DNA of 64,000 nt, taken from NCBI GenBank assembly GCA_031216445.1, contig CM062218.1:9099501-9163500 (forward strand), in the 5' to 3' direction. This document shows, piece after piece, positions 13,601 to 21,213 of the stretch. The notes beneath the pieces are model-generated. The model did not search any database. It was not told the origin of the DNA and saw only the letters and a list, made by a program, of their open reading frames with translations. Position 1 is the stretch's first letter. The number at the start of each line of letters is the position of its first letter. The position numbers were made by a program, and so were the translations under genes. The stretch comes from Lateolabrax maculatus. Its lineage: Eukaryota; Chordata; Actinopteri; Acropomatiformes; Lateolabracidae.

Positions 13601-14718
13601 CAAAAGGAACATCGAGGCTGGGGAGATGGTGATCGAGTACGCCGGCACCGTCATTCGCGCTGTTCTGACTGATAAGCGGGAGACATATTATGACAGCAAG
13701 GTTGGTAAACATAACACACTACTGTACTTATAACTCATTATCATAATTACAGTCAGAGTTTAATTTTTTTTACATGTTCATTCATGTTAAAGTGTGTTTT
13801 TGAGCCTTAAACTGACGTGAGCTACTGGTTTCAGTAGCCCATGCTTTTGAGTATTTTTGTTAAACTGTGCACATATACCTGGAGATACAAAAAAGGGGAA
13901 AACATACCCTTACGTAAATTGTAGCTGAAATTATAATACTTAAGATTTCAGTCCTAGTTGTTTTTGCAACAGCCATGGTTACCTCGGCAACAGCACGTGC
14001 AGTTTACTTCTACAGCAAACACTCATTGAGCAGCAAAAGAACTCCCATTTTAATAAAAGAGAAGTCAGTCAATAATCTGCCTTTTTCCATCACGCCATCA
14101 GCAACTGCCATCTTGTTTCATGCTGCACACAGTGAGAGTAGTTCGCCACACAACAGCAGGACACAGACAAGTTGGTTTCCTAGCTGAGGAGTTGGAGGTG
14201 TGCAGCCTCTGGCCTGCCAATCTTCATCAAACAGCTCATTGGGGCTGGTTCTTGTTGCAGTACTTCCTGCAGTATTTAAAACTATCCACTTTCAAAACAT
14301 GGCCGTTGTCTTGCTTTGTATCTTAAACAGGATTAGATTTCATGAACATCTTTAGGATTATGACACTAAACTGTTGATTCCTTGGAAATGTGAAAATAAT
14401 GAATAACTCGAATAACTTGGTTGTTTAATCGCTTACCATCAGGGCATTGGCTGCTACATGTTCCGCATCGACGACTTTGACGTAGTGGACGCAACGATGC
14501 AAGGCAACGCAGCTCGTTTCATCAACCACTCGTGCGAGCCTAACTGCTACTCCCGTGTCATCAACGTGGACGGCCGCAAGCACATCGTCATCTTCGCCCT
14601 GAGGAAGATCTACCGGGGCGAAGAACTGACCTACGACTACAAGTTCCCCATCGAGGACGAACACAACAAGCTGCACTGCAACTGCGGGACGAGACGCTGC
14701 CGTCGCTTCCTGAATTAG
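841..14718 (+). CDS. kmt2b: KMT2B-type histone H3K4 methyltransferase (MLL family), 3' 27 exons
   Basis: This is the C-terminal part of a trithorax/MLL methyltransferase, which methylates histone H3 lysine 4 in COMPASS-like complexes. Coding exons: 841-1662, 2311-2424, 2635-2781, 3754-3846, 4103-4220, 4449-4559, 4659-4849, 5008-5109, 5268-5378, 5608-5684, 5929-6110, 6629-6717, 6935-7069, 7262-7420, 7595-7712, 7859-7937, 8234-8394, 8671-8832, 8985-11391, 11700-11828, 12043-12161, 12417-12542, 12777-13029, 13156-13266, 13384-13467, 13571-13700, 14443-14718. All junctions are GT-AG, phases agree, and the sum is 2,202 codons including TAG. Domain order is PHD1-3, bromodomain, ePHD, FYRN, FYRC, SET, post-SET. 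KMT2B rather than KMT2A is favoured by MFNFLASQHR, LPMAM before SET, IRAVLTDKRE, DDFDVVDATM and the RRCRRFLN end. Upstream exons, including CXXC, are outside the window. Which teleost paralogue (ba or bb) cannot be told from sequence alone. Confidence 0.93.
2311..4849 (+). CDS. kmt2b: kmt2b PHD1-PHD2-PHD3 exons
   Basis: Six exons: 2311-2424, 2635-2781, 3754-3846, 4103-4220, 4449-4559, 4659-4849. PHD1 runs from VCLLCASKG through CCEPFHSFCL to NWCCRRC. PHD2 runs from CHVCG through CRRCQTSYHPSCLG to VCMTCIRC. PHD3 runs from FCTVCQKCYDNN through MIQCSECSHWIHYTC to FSCSSC. In KMT2A the third finger reads H3K4me3 through an aromatic cage. The equivalent Tyr (KCY), Met (EMIQC) and Trp (SHW) are all present here, so reader function is likely conserved. 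Zinc ligands of all three fingers appear complete. Confidence 0.93.
2964..3384. mobile_element. MITE-like element in kmt2b intron
   Basis: The left end reads agtggtgggcggtacac. The right end, read on the other strand, is ggggtgggcgatgtga, an imperfect terminal inverted repeat. The interior has no coding capacity. It sits in the intron between exons 2635-2781 and 3754-3846. This looks like a non-autonomous DNA transposon, family unassigned. Confidence 0.5.
4659..6110 (+). CDS. kmt2b: kmt2b bromodomain exons and HCF-1 binding motif
   Basis: Exons 4659-4849 (shared with the end of PHD3), 5008-5109, 5268-5378, 5608-5684 and 5929-6110. They encode the helix LIVGLEEVLSDLLSN, then DLQAMKKKFKGGGYTSI and IEQIFSWFPACHLKKW, matching in order the atypical MLL bromodomain. 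That domain packs on PHD3 and is not a strong acetyl-lysine reader in this family. The last exon contains KEHSYAQWLER. E-H-S-Y fits the [DE]HxY HCF-1 binding motif and sits where KMT2A has DHNY. Confidence 0.88.
6629..7420 (+). CDS. kmt2b: kmt2b extended PHD (ePHD/PHD4) exons
   Basis: Exons 6629-6717, 6935-7069 and 7262-7420. They read CALCQQYADS, then DAGRLLYLGQNEWAHINCCLW, then CDRCGQSGATVGCC, CQSNFHFMCARAQNC and YCYKHRDL. This is the C2HC pre-finger plus PHD layout of the MLL extended PHD, immediately before FYRN as in all KMT2A/B proteins. Cys and His ligands are preserved. Confidence 0.93.
7595..8394 (+). CDS. kmt2b: kmt2b FYRN exons
   Basis: Exons 7595-7712, 7859-7937 and 8234-8394. 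They encode RRVYVDFEGINLRRKFL, LGVLSELSSNGRMLYPVGY and CSRLYWSTVDPRKRCKYTC, ending in ENHTTVHSP. This is the FYRN half-domain, which in MLL proteins pairs with FYRC after Taspase1 cleavage to hold the N- and C-terminal fragments together. The split codons close at 7712/7859 (phase 1) and 7937/8234 (phase 2). Confidence 0.92.
8671..11391 (+). CDS. kmt2b: kmt2b large disordered exon with Taspase1-type site
   Basis: Exon 8671-8832 (Ser/Pro-rich) and the 2,407-nt exon 8985-11391. The region is low-complexity, Ser/Pro/acidic, and corresponds to the segment between FYRN and FYRC, which is much longer in KMT2A. SQLDGADGG at about 9776-9799 aligns with the Taspase1 cleavage site QLD|G of MLL proteins. 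It follows a KFSRTVVGD stretch like the FTRTV upstream of the KMT2A site. After the site comes a strongly acidic run with a repeated SDESE unit. Later parts are basic and Pro-rich, with PRVVIKPR and KIIVRVVPL strands near 10850-10970. Confidence 0.9.
11700..13266 (+). CDS. kmt2b: kmt2b FYRC and Win-motif exons
   Basis: Exons 11700-11828 (or 11703, tandem acceptor), 12043-12161, 12417-12542, 12777-13029 and 13156-13266. The first two are linker sequence. FYRC begins at HLRFEITSDDGFCVKANSI and continues AWRAVIDGVLEAR, RVLGIVHDAVIFLLEQL and KRHRFRFH. CARSEVYTRK at about 13006-13035 is the WDR5-interaction (Win) motif, with the central Arg kept. The acidic DEEEDEFPLKSS follows. The donor at 13030 is GTACTG, weaker than its neighbours but required by phase. 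Confidence 0.92.
13384..14718 (+). CDS. kmt2b: kmt2b SET and post-SET exons
   Basis: Exons 13384-13467, 13571-13700 and 14443-14718. The SET fold starts after KISKEAVGVYR and includes HGRGLFCKRNI, the AdoMet/active-site motif RFINHSCEPNC, the catalytic-region tyrosines in EELTYDYKFP, and the post-SET zinc motif CNCGTRRCRRFLN, then TAG at 14716. All catalytic motifs are intact, so the enzyme should be active. The last exon has a higher GC content at third positions than the flanking intron. Confidence 0.95.
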
Positions 14719-16400
14719 TACAGCCAACACACACACATATACACACACACACATACACCATGCACCAATAGCCATCTTGTTTAATGCACTTGACTTCAGA
14801 TGGCGACTGCTATGAGGTAGCCATAAGACTGTCGCTGATACACACAGACCTGAGCTACTGAAAATCTTCACTTTGTTGGAAGCTTAATTTATAGACTGAT
14901 CAAAGACAGCATGTGTTTGATCATTTCTGTTCTTTGAACTGTTGTTAACAGTCACAGAAACCAGATTAGAGCCATATGTCAAAACTTGGGATGAATCCTA
15001 TTTATGTGATTTCAGACTGCTGGATTGTTGGTCTGTTAGGATGTGCAGTTCAATCAATGATACTGCACTACTTTTTGGATTTATGTACTGGTTTACCATC
15101 TCATACAATACATTTTTTCAGTTTTGCATTATTGAATTTGTCGTTAGCCTCTGCTGGAGCTGGGGCTGGACAGCAGCTGGAAGGCAGCTATTACCAGCTA
15201 CAAATACTGCAAACTAAAATAACCTGGTATCAGTTATATTACTGTGTAAAAGGGGATCTATTATTATGCTGGTGACAGAGTGTCTCTGTAAATACAAGGT
15301 CACGGAGAAGGATGAGGAGAATTTATTCACCACCTTACTTTGACACAACCTTCTCTGACAGACGGGACACAGTTTTTGGGCAGAATAAAGAGACTCATGT
15401 ACATTGTAGTGCAGCTACATTTTAACCTCTCTCTGGATACCACAATTCTTGTGAGCAGGGACTCCAGTATTTTCGGTGCTTGTGACATTTACCCCAAAAC
15501 GTAGTTTTAACATAGTCATCCAAACATTTTTCCCTCCATTCAGTCAGTTGAAATCTCCTGTTTTTATTTGTGGCGGCAGAGATGCTGTGATCTACATGCT
15601 TTTATTCCCCTATTACTGTCTGTTCTTTATTTGTTAATTTGTGCTGTTTTTGTATGTTAAGGACGATCTATGAGGGAGTTTCCTTGATGCAGGGTTCAAT
15701 AATTGTGATCTTGCTCTGCACAGTCCCTTATAAATCTTTTTGTATTTTTGTATATTTGAACAATAAATGTATATTCAACAAGCTGATGGAAATAAATGTG
15801 TTTGAGCTTTTAACTTTCTAATTATAAGTGAAGGCTGACTAATAGAACCGAAGCTTTTGTTAAGCAATGATCAAGTTAATATTTTCCCTTTTTTTTGTGG
15901 CTGTTTTGCACCCTCTTCCTCCTGTTTTTTGTTTCTCACTGGTGTACTACCTCAAAGGTGTTATGAAGCAAGATTTAATTTAATTACACAACATATGTGA
16001 AAAACTGCTTCCTCATTTTCCTCATTGTTCAATCTTTCTAATCATTACATCTTGATAGTATGAAAACAAAAAAAAAATACTATTAAACACTGACTTGCTA
16101 TTATGCCTGCAATTATTTTGCAAGAATTGGTGGCCACCATGTTTTGTGCTTGTTTTCTCCTGTGTGCAATCACACCCAGCTAATCGATGAAGATAGGATC
16201 CTAGAGTTTAGGTTGAAGGCTGAATGCTGTTTTGTGTTTTAGGGTTAATAACTGAATTTGACACGCAAAGCTTTGTTACATTATTGGCTTAGTATGGATC
16301 CTTGCTTGTACATAGTTGTATAAAGAATTTCTAAACCTGTTAAATATTTTTTTACCTACATTTTTTTTTTTTTATTTATGTTCAATAAAAATTTGAAATG
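14719..16400 (+). other. kmt2b: kmt2b 3' untranslated region and polyadenylation signals
   Basis: No coding signal. AATAAA at 15762-15767 and 15791-15796 are the likeliest cleavage signals, giving a 3'UTR of about 1.1 kb. Another AATAAA at 16384-16389, just after a T-run, could serve a longer form. A CA-rich microsatellite begins eight bases after the stop. Confidence 0.6.
14727..14758. repeat. CA-rich microsatellite in kmt2b 3'UTR
   Basis: An interrupted (CA)n tract lies immediately after the stop codon of the methyltransferase. Confidence 0.85.
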
Positions 16401-16984
16401 TTCAAAATTTGCCTACCTTTTGCTGATGTTTTTACCAATAAGTAAATATTAAATGAATTAAATTAAAATATTGCTTGTGATTTTTATGCCAACATGTCCA
16501 TGCAATACATTTTTACTGTGTGTAAAATGTGTAATATCTGTCAGTCCTTTTTCCTACAATAATGCAATATGATCACTAAATCAAAGAAAAAGAAACATTC
16601 ACAGATCAATAATATTACAAATTCTGTGATCCTTGATATTTATAATGTCCCGTTGAAGGGGGTCCTGACCCGCCAGGTTGGGAAACCACTGATAAACCCA
16701 GAACTCAATCCATTATGTGACCTTTTTCTCCAGCGTCACTGCTGCAGTTTTGGAAACAGTCTTATCAAGTTTTCTATAGATTACTGAGAAACCTTGAATG
16801 TTCCTGCAGCCCACTGCTGAGTTGAGACCAGTGACACCTGCAAACTGTGAACTGCTATCAGGCATATCCACAGTTAAAGTAAACTACTGTATTTCTGGGA
16901 CAGATATTCACAATATAGCAAATGTGATATCTGCTCCATTACACATCATCTGAAATTGGACTGATCTTCTACTGATGTACCTGC
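16401..16984. other. Intergenic, no gene seen
   Basis: AT-rich spacer between the last kmt2b polyadenylation signal and the duplicated exon pair. I see no conserved motif or coding signal. Confidence 0.5.
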
Positions 16985-17350
16985 TTAATAGGCGACTTTT
17001 GATACGTTCAATTAACTGCCATCACAGCATAGAAAGCTGTCTGACATAGTAGGCCCCTTTGATGAAGAGGAGGATGAATTCCCACTGAAATCTTCCAGTT
17101 CAGGGGATTCACTTTGTGCCACTTTCACAACCTCAGCATTTTAACCCAGTGCACACCACAACAAACAGGAATTTAAAGTTGCTAAAATGAGGTAATTAAG
17201 CAGATGCCATGTCCATGTTGATACCACCTTTTCTCTGTCAACTCTGACAGATGAGCCACCAGCGGGGAGCTTCCAATGCCAATGAGATGCAGACACCTGG
17301 AAAAAAAATCTCGAAAGAAGCAGTAGGGGTTTACAGGTAATGGCAACAAA
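16985..17350 (+). pseudogene. Duplicated and decayed pair of kmt2b exons (FYRC tail and pre-SET)
   Basis: This segment copies 13150-13480 of kmt2b: the exon at 13156-13266, the following intron and the exon at 13384-13467. A run of 38 bases (17061-17098 against 13229-13266) and one of 48 bases ending at 17350 are identical, and the second includes intron sequence beyond the donor. It is therefore a genomic rather than a processed copy. It is broken. An in-frame TAA replaces the Phe codon of MFNFL. The first donor GT is lost by a one-base deletion after 17098. The A-run after CACCTGG has two extra bases, shifting the frame. No SET exons accompany it. Confidence 0.88.
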
Positions 17351-17539
17351 GAGTCTGCCTGCCTGATTTCCAGTCAAATTTTGAATATGGAAACTGCATA
17401 TTAAGCCTCACTGGGTTGAAATTACATAATTGCTGATTACACAACTGTCAAATCAAGAGCACTGTTCAATCAGCCAAGTGGCATGAGAGTTTTATCCCTT
17501 AGGTTTCACGTCACTCAAGGTCTTGGTGCTGCTCTCTGC

Positions 17540-17610
17540 CACATGGCCCCTTCCCAGAACAGAGTTTTGCATTTTAGGGGACGGAAAAGGGCAGGAGCGA
17601 TGTATATAAA
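17540..17610 (+). promoter_or_regulatory. Trypsin-like gene promoter: TATA box and possible PTF1 site
   Basis: TATATAAA at 17603-17610 lies 46 bases before the ATG, leaving a very short 5'UTR, as is usual for pancreatic protease genes. About 50 bases upstream, CACATG (17540-17545) and TTCCCA (17551-17556) are spaced about one helical turn apart. This resembles the bipartite E-box/TC-box bound by PTF1 in acinar cells. The TATA call is firm and the PTF1 call is tentative. Confidence 0.6.
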
Positions 17611-17655
17611 GAGTTAAGAGTGTGGACTTGGTTGTAGATTTAGAGAAAAGTCACC

Positions 17656-20600
17656 ATGAAGGCCCTGGTATTCCTGGCTTTGCTTGGAGCAGCGTGTAAG
17701 AGACTAACCAAATTATATTTTTACCTTTCTTTTATGTGGTTGTTTCAGGACCATGTAGTTTTAAAATAGTTTTAACTGCTACAAACCTTTAAGTATTTTG
17801 TGTATTTTTTTATTCATAGCAATGCATAAGTATTTCTAGGCTTTCCATATGTTATATTATACCTCACATGCTTTTTTCAGTTGCTGCAGCTGAAGACGAT
17901 AAGATTGTCGGAGGGTATGAGTGTCCCGGACACTCTGTTCCCTACCAGGTGTCTCTGAACGCTGGATACCACTTCTGCGGTGGATCACTCATCTCCAGCC
18001 AGTGGGTGGTGTCTGCTGCTCACTGTTACAAGTCGTAAGTACAGGAGTGACATTTTGAAAGGCCACTCTGGTCAAACCTCCCGTTTCAACCAACTAATGT
18101 GCCCTGCGAGATGTGTTGAAGGATCTGACTTAAATGCACATGACATTTTCATGATATCAAAACAAGCAAAGCGAGGATCTATAGGAATAGTGCATCGCTA
18201 CCAGGGTTTTACTGGTACTGCTCCTCTAACCTGTGGTTATTTATCACTCAATAGATGCACACTATTGCCATATAAGACAATATGTTAAAATGGAGAATAA
18301 ACAACACATACTTATTACAAATTTATATTAGAAATAAAACACATCTTTGCACAATTTAATACACCCACATATTTGCCTACAGCCTTGAGGTACTTGGTCA
18401 CTAAGTCAGGTCACTAACTAACTGTATGACTCTTTCCCATCTGGTCTTAAACTGTCTAACTTTCATACCTCCACCAGCCGCGTCCAGGTCCGCCTCGGTG
18501 AGCACAACATCGCCGTGAACGAGGGCACGGAGCAGTGGATCGATTCTGCCAAGCTGATCAAGCACCCACAGTACAACAGCTACAACCTGGACAACGACAT
18601 CATGCTGATCAAGCTGAGCCGCCCCGCCACCCTCAACAGCAACGTGCAGACCGTGGCCCTGCCCTCCCGCTGCCCCGCGGCCGACGAGAGCTGCCTGGTG
18701 TCCGGGTGGGGCAACACGTCCGCCAACGGCAGTGAGTTGAGTCTGGAAGCTGAGGGAGACGGCAGGGGCGAGAGAAGAGAGAGGTTGGGAGTGTGGTCTC
18801 AAATGAGGGTGTAGCGTGGCTCACACAGCACTGACTGAGCTGTTCAAAGGCAACAGAAATGATAAGCAGCAGCAGCAACCCTGAACTGCCTCACCATGTC
18901 ACTGTGTGGATGTGGATGAGTCCTGATCTCGTAAGACAGACCTACTTGCAGGCATGTGGATTAAGAGGGATCTTCAGGGTCAAGGTCTCTATCTATCTAA
19001 ACATTTGGTAATGCCATAGTATACAATATTAAAGAAGGTGCATAGTGTGCCATCAGACACCAGTAGGGTACAGGTGCAGCACAAAAAACATGATAGTATA
19101 CAAAAGACTACGTGCTTAATGGGAAAATCCGCCATCCATCACTGGAGTATTTATCAGCCTTTGAAAGCAGTTGTTTAATATGGTACTGTAGCTTTAAAGA
19201 GAGCTTTCCAAATGTGAAAAAGTAACCCTGACAATGTCATCATGCTTATGCAGCTTGAGACTTAATATTTTTTATTTAATTTTTAATTAGCAAACTGGGA
19301 GTCAATTCATTTTCCCCTCGACAAATCAGTTCATCAACTTCTCACTCCCTAACTTATATTATACTTAATACCACATTATCTCCATGTTAGTGCTGTATAT
19401 GCAGTAACTGAGACTTCTCACTCCCCAGACAACTTTCCTGACAGGCTGCAGTGCCTGAGGCAGCCAATCATCGATGACAGGATCTGCAGGAACGCCTACC
19501 CCCACATCTTCACCGAGAACATGGTTTGCTCCGGATTCATGCACGGAGGTGCCAGCAGCTGCCAAGTGAGTTGGACTAAACCACAGTGAGCACACTGGTC
19601 AGGTGGTACATGAGTGTGCATTTCTTCCAGCAAAACAGAGAGTCTGTGACTCAGCGATGTAGTGCTGAACACACAAAAGTACACAGTATAGCACTTATTT
19701 TTCACTGAGCATGCTTCACTCCTTACATGCAAATGATGCATACACAACCACCTATACCAGTTATATATTATGTTATACATTATCTGTCAACATAGTGGTT
19801 TAATCATAACACATAGGTGGTATCAGTATATTTTTGAGTGGAATTAGGCGATATATGTATACAGACAATAAAAATGTTATCCCCTGAGCTTTTTCCAAAC
19901 CGTTTATAGCTGTTGGTGGCTATCACTTTAATATCTCTCCGTGTATCAGGTCATGGTGGGCAAATTTGTAAATGAATGTACAGGACTGCTTTATGGCAAT
20001 ATTGGATTTACAGGAGTTTTGAATCTATATGATTACTTGAGTCGGGTTTATATTTAATTCACCAAATGAACTGAAAACAAGCATACCTATCGGATTATTT
20101 TATCTATAAACCGTTTCTTGATTTTTCTGAAAATGTTCTATATTACAATATATATTGTAGTTTCGAGCATTAACAGTAATGACAAGAAAACACATGTTTC
20201 CTCATTAAAGAGTATCTTAACACACCCTGAAAATCTTGCTGCAGTAATACACAGGGGTACTCCAGGACCCTGTGACATCAGTGTTGCTTACAGGTACAAC
20301 AAAGCACTCTTCTGACCACACCTAAAAGTGAAACAGGCTTGAAACTTTCAACCAGAGAGGGCAGCAAAACACTGCTTTTCAGCCTGGTGTTAAGTTACTC
20401 TTTCATACAGACATTTGCAGAAAGGTGCTATGTTACTTACTGTTCTCACCGTGATGACAGAACGTACCGTGTACTTACTATGTCAACTTACAGTAACATT
20501 CTTCTTCTGCCTCTTGTGTTTGCAGGGAGACTCTGGTGGTCCTCTGGTGTGTAATGGCCAGCTACAGGGAGTTGTGTCCTGGGGTTATGACTGTGCCATG

Positions 20601-20675
20601 CAGGGACACCCCAGCGTTTACGCCCGCGTGTGCCGCTACAACAGCTGGATTAGCTCCGTCATGAGCAGCAATTAA
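17656..20675 (+). CDS. Trypsin-family serine protease with Ser189 and Ser226 in the S1 pocket
   Basis: Five exons, 17656-17695, 17881-18034, 18478-18731, 19429-19565 and 20526-20675, give 244 residues, the normal trypsinogen length. The order is a signal peptide of about 15 residues (MKALVFLALLGAAFA), a short activation peptide ending EDDK, then IVGGYEC. Catalytic residues are His57 (SAAHC), Asp102 (NDIMLI) and Ser195 (GDSGGP). All twelve cysteines of the six trypsin disulfides are present. The pocket is unusual. GGASSCQGDSGGP places Ser at position 189, where trypsins have Asp, and HPSVY places Ser at 226 instead of Gly; Gly216 is kept. Cleavage after Lys/Arg is therefore doubtful and a chymotrypsin-like or narrowed specificity is possible. 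It is probably a secreted digestive zymogen. No break is seen. Confidence 0.93.
18035..18477 (+). other. Trypsin-like gene intron 2
   Basis: AT-rich intron between 18034 (AAGTC, then GTAAGT) and 18478 (ccaccag acceptor). Nothing else is recognisable. Confidence 0.7.
18732..19428 (+). other. Trypsin-like gene intron 3
   Basis: Bounded by a GTGAGT donor and a ctccccag acceptor. No conserved element was seen inside. Confidence 0.7.
19566..20525 (+). other. Trypsin-like gene intron 4
   Basis: AT-rich, 960 bases, bounded by a GTGAGT donor and a tgtttgcag acceptor. No gene or repeat could be identified in it. Confidence 0.7.
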
Positions 20676-20850
20676 GCACACACAGTCACCCATACATCCA
20701 CGTGCAAGCTGCCATTGCTCAGTTCAACTCAGTTTATTTGGTACACTGCTTATATTATTGTGTCATTCATATACATATCATACATAACATGTTTAGGCAT
20801 AATATTAAAACAAAGAATTGGATAAATAAATAAAATTACACATTGGCATC
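20676..20850 (+). terminator. Trypsin-like gene 3'UTR and polyadenylation signal
   Basis: Overlapping AATAAA copies at 20824-20835 (aataaataaataaa) lie about 150 bases after the stop, giving the short 3'UTR usual for this family. Confidence 0.7.
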
Positions 20851-21055
20851 CATTGAATTTGTTTTGTTTTTCTACATTGAGTTTCACAGTTGTTGGGAAA
20901 CAATATTAACATGCTCTTGCTTGGCAATACTGTATTCTCATTGCTTCTGTATCCTTTCTGCTGTCACAAGGCCACTGCTGTCTTGAAATTCATAATGAAT
21001 TTCAAACAAAAACCAAACCTTAAACTGTTGCAAAACATGCAAGTATAATATTTAG

Positions 21056-21061
21056 TTTAAT
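21056..21061 (-). terminator. rps19: Candidate rps19 polyadenylation signal
   Basis: ATTAAA on the minus strand, about 150 bases beyond the stop. It is the nearest usable signal I see. An AATAAA on the same strand at 20738-20733 would make the transcript overlap the protease 3'UTR. Confidence 0.4.
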
Positions 21062-21213
21062 ACTTACTGTACTAGATACATGCATCTCTATGAAATGCCT
21101 TTTGTACTTGGTTACTGTGGGCACTGGAGTGATATGGGAGACAAGCAAACTTGAGTAAATAAGCAGCAAGGCATTTCTGCATTTCACTTGTCTGGATTCT
21201 TTGCATGCATTCC

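Noticed and set aside
841..14718. Naming the methyltransferase KMT2A
   Set aside because: The SET-proximal signatures (SQHR, LPMAM, AVLTDKRE, DDFDVV, RRCRRFLN) match KMT2B better, the FYRN-FYRC interval is much shorter than in KMT2A, and rps19 is a neighbour.
16985..17350. Reading the duplicated exon pair as functional alternative exons of kmt2b
   Set aside because: In-frame stop, missing donor and frameshift, and it lies beyond the kmt2b stop codon and polyadenylation signals.
18401..18802. Minus-strand frame of 133 residues opposite trypsin-like exon 3
   Set aside because: Shadow of a GC-rich coding exon; contains no recognisable protein features.
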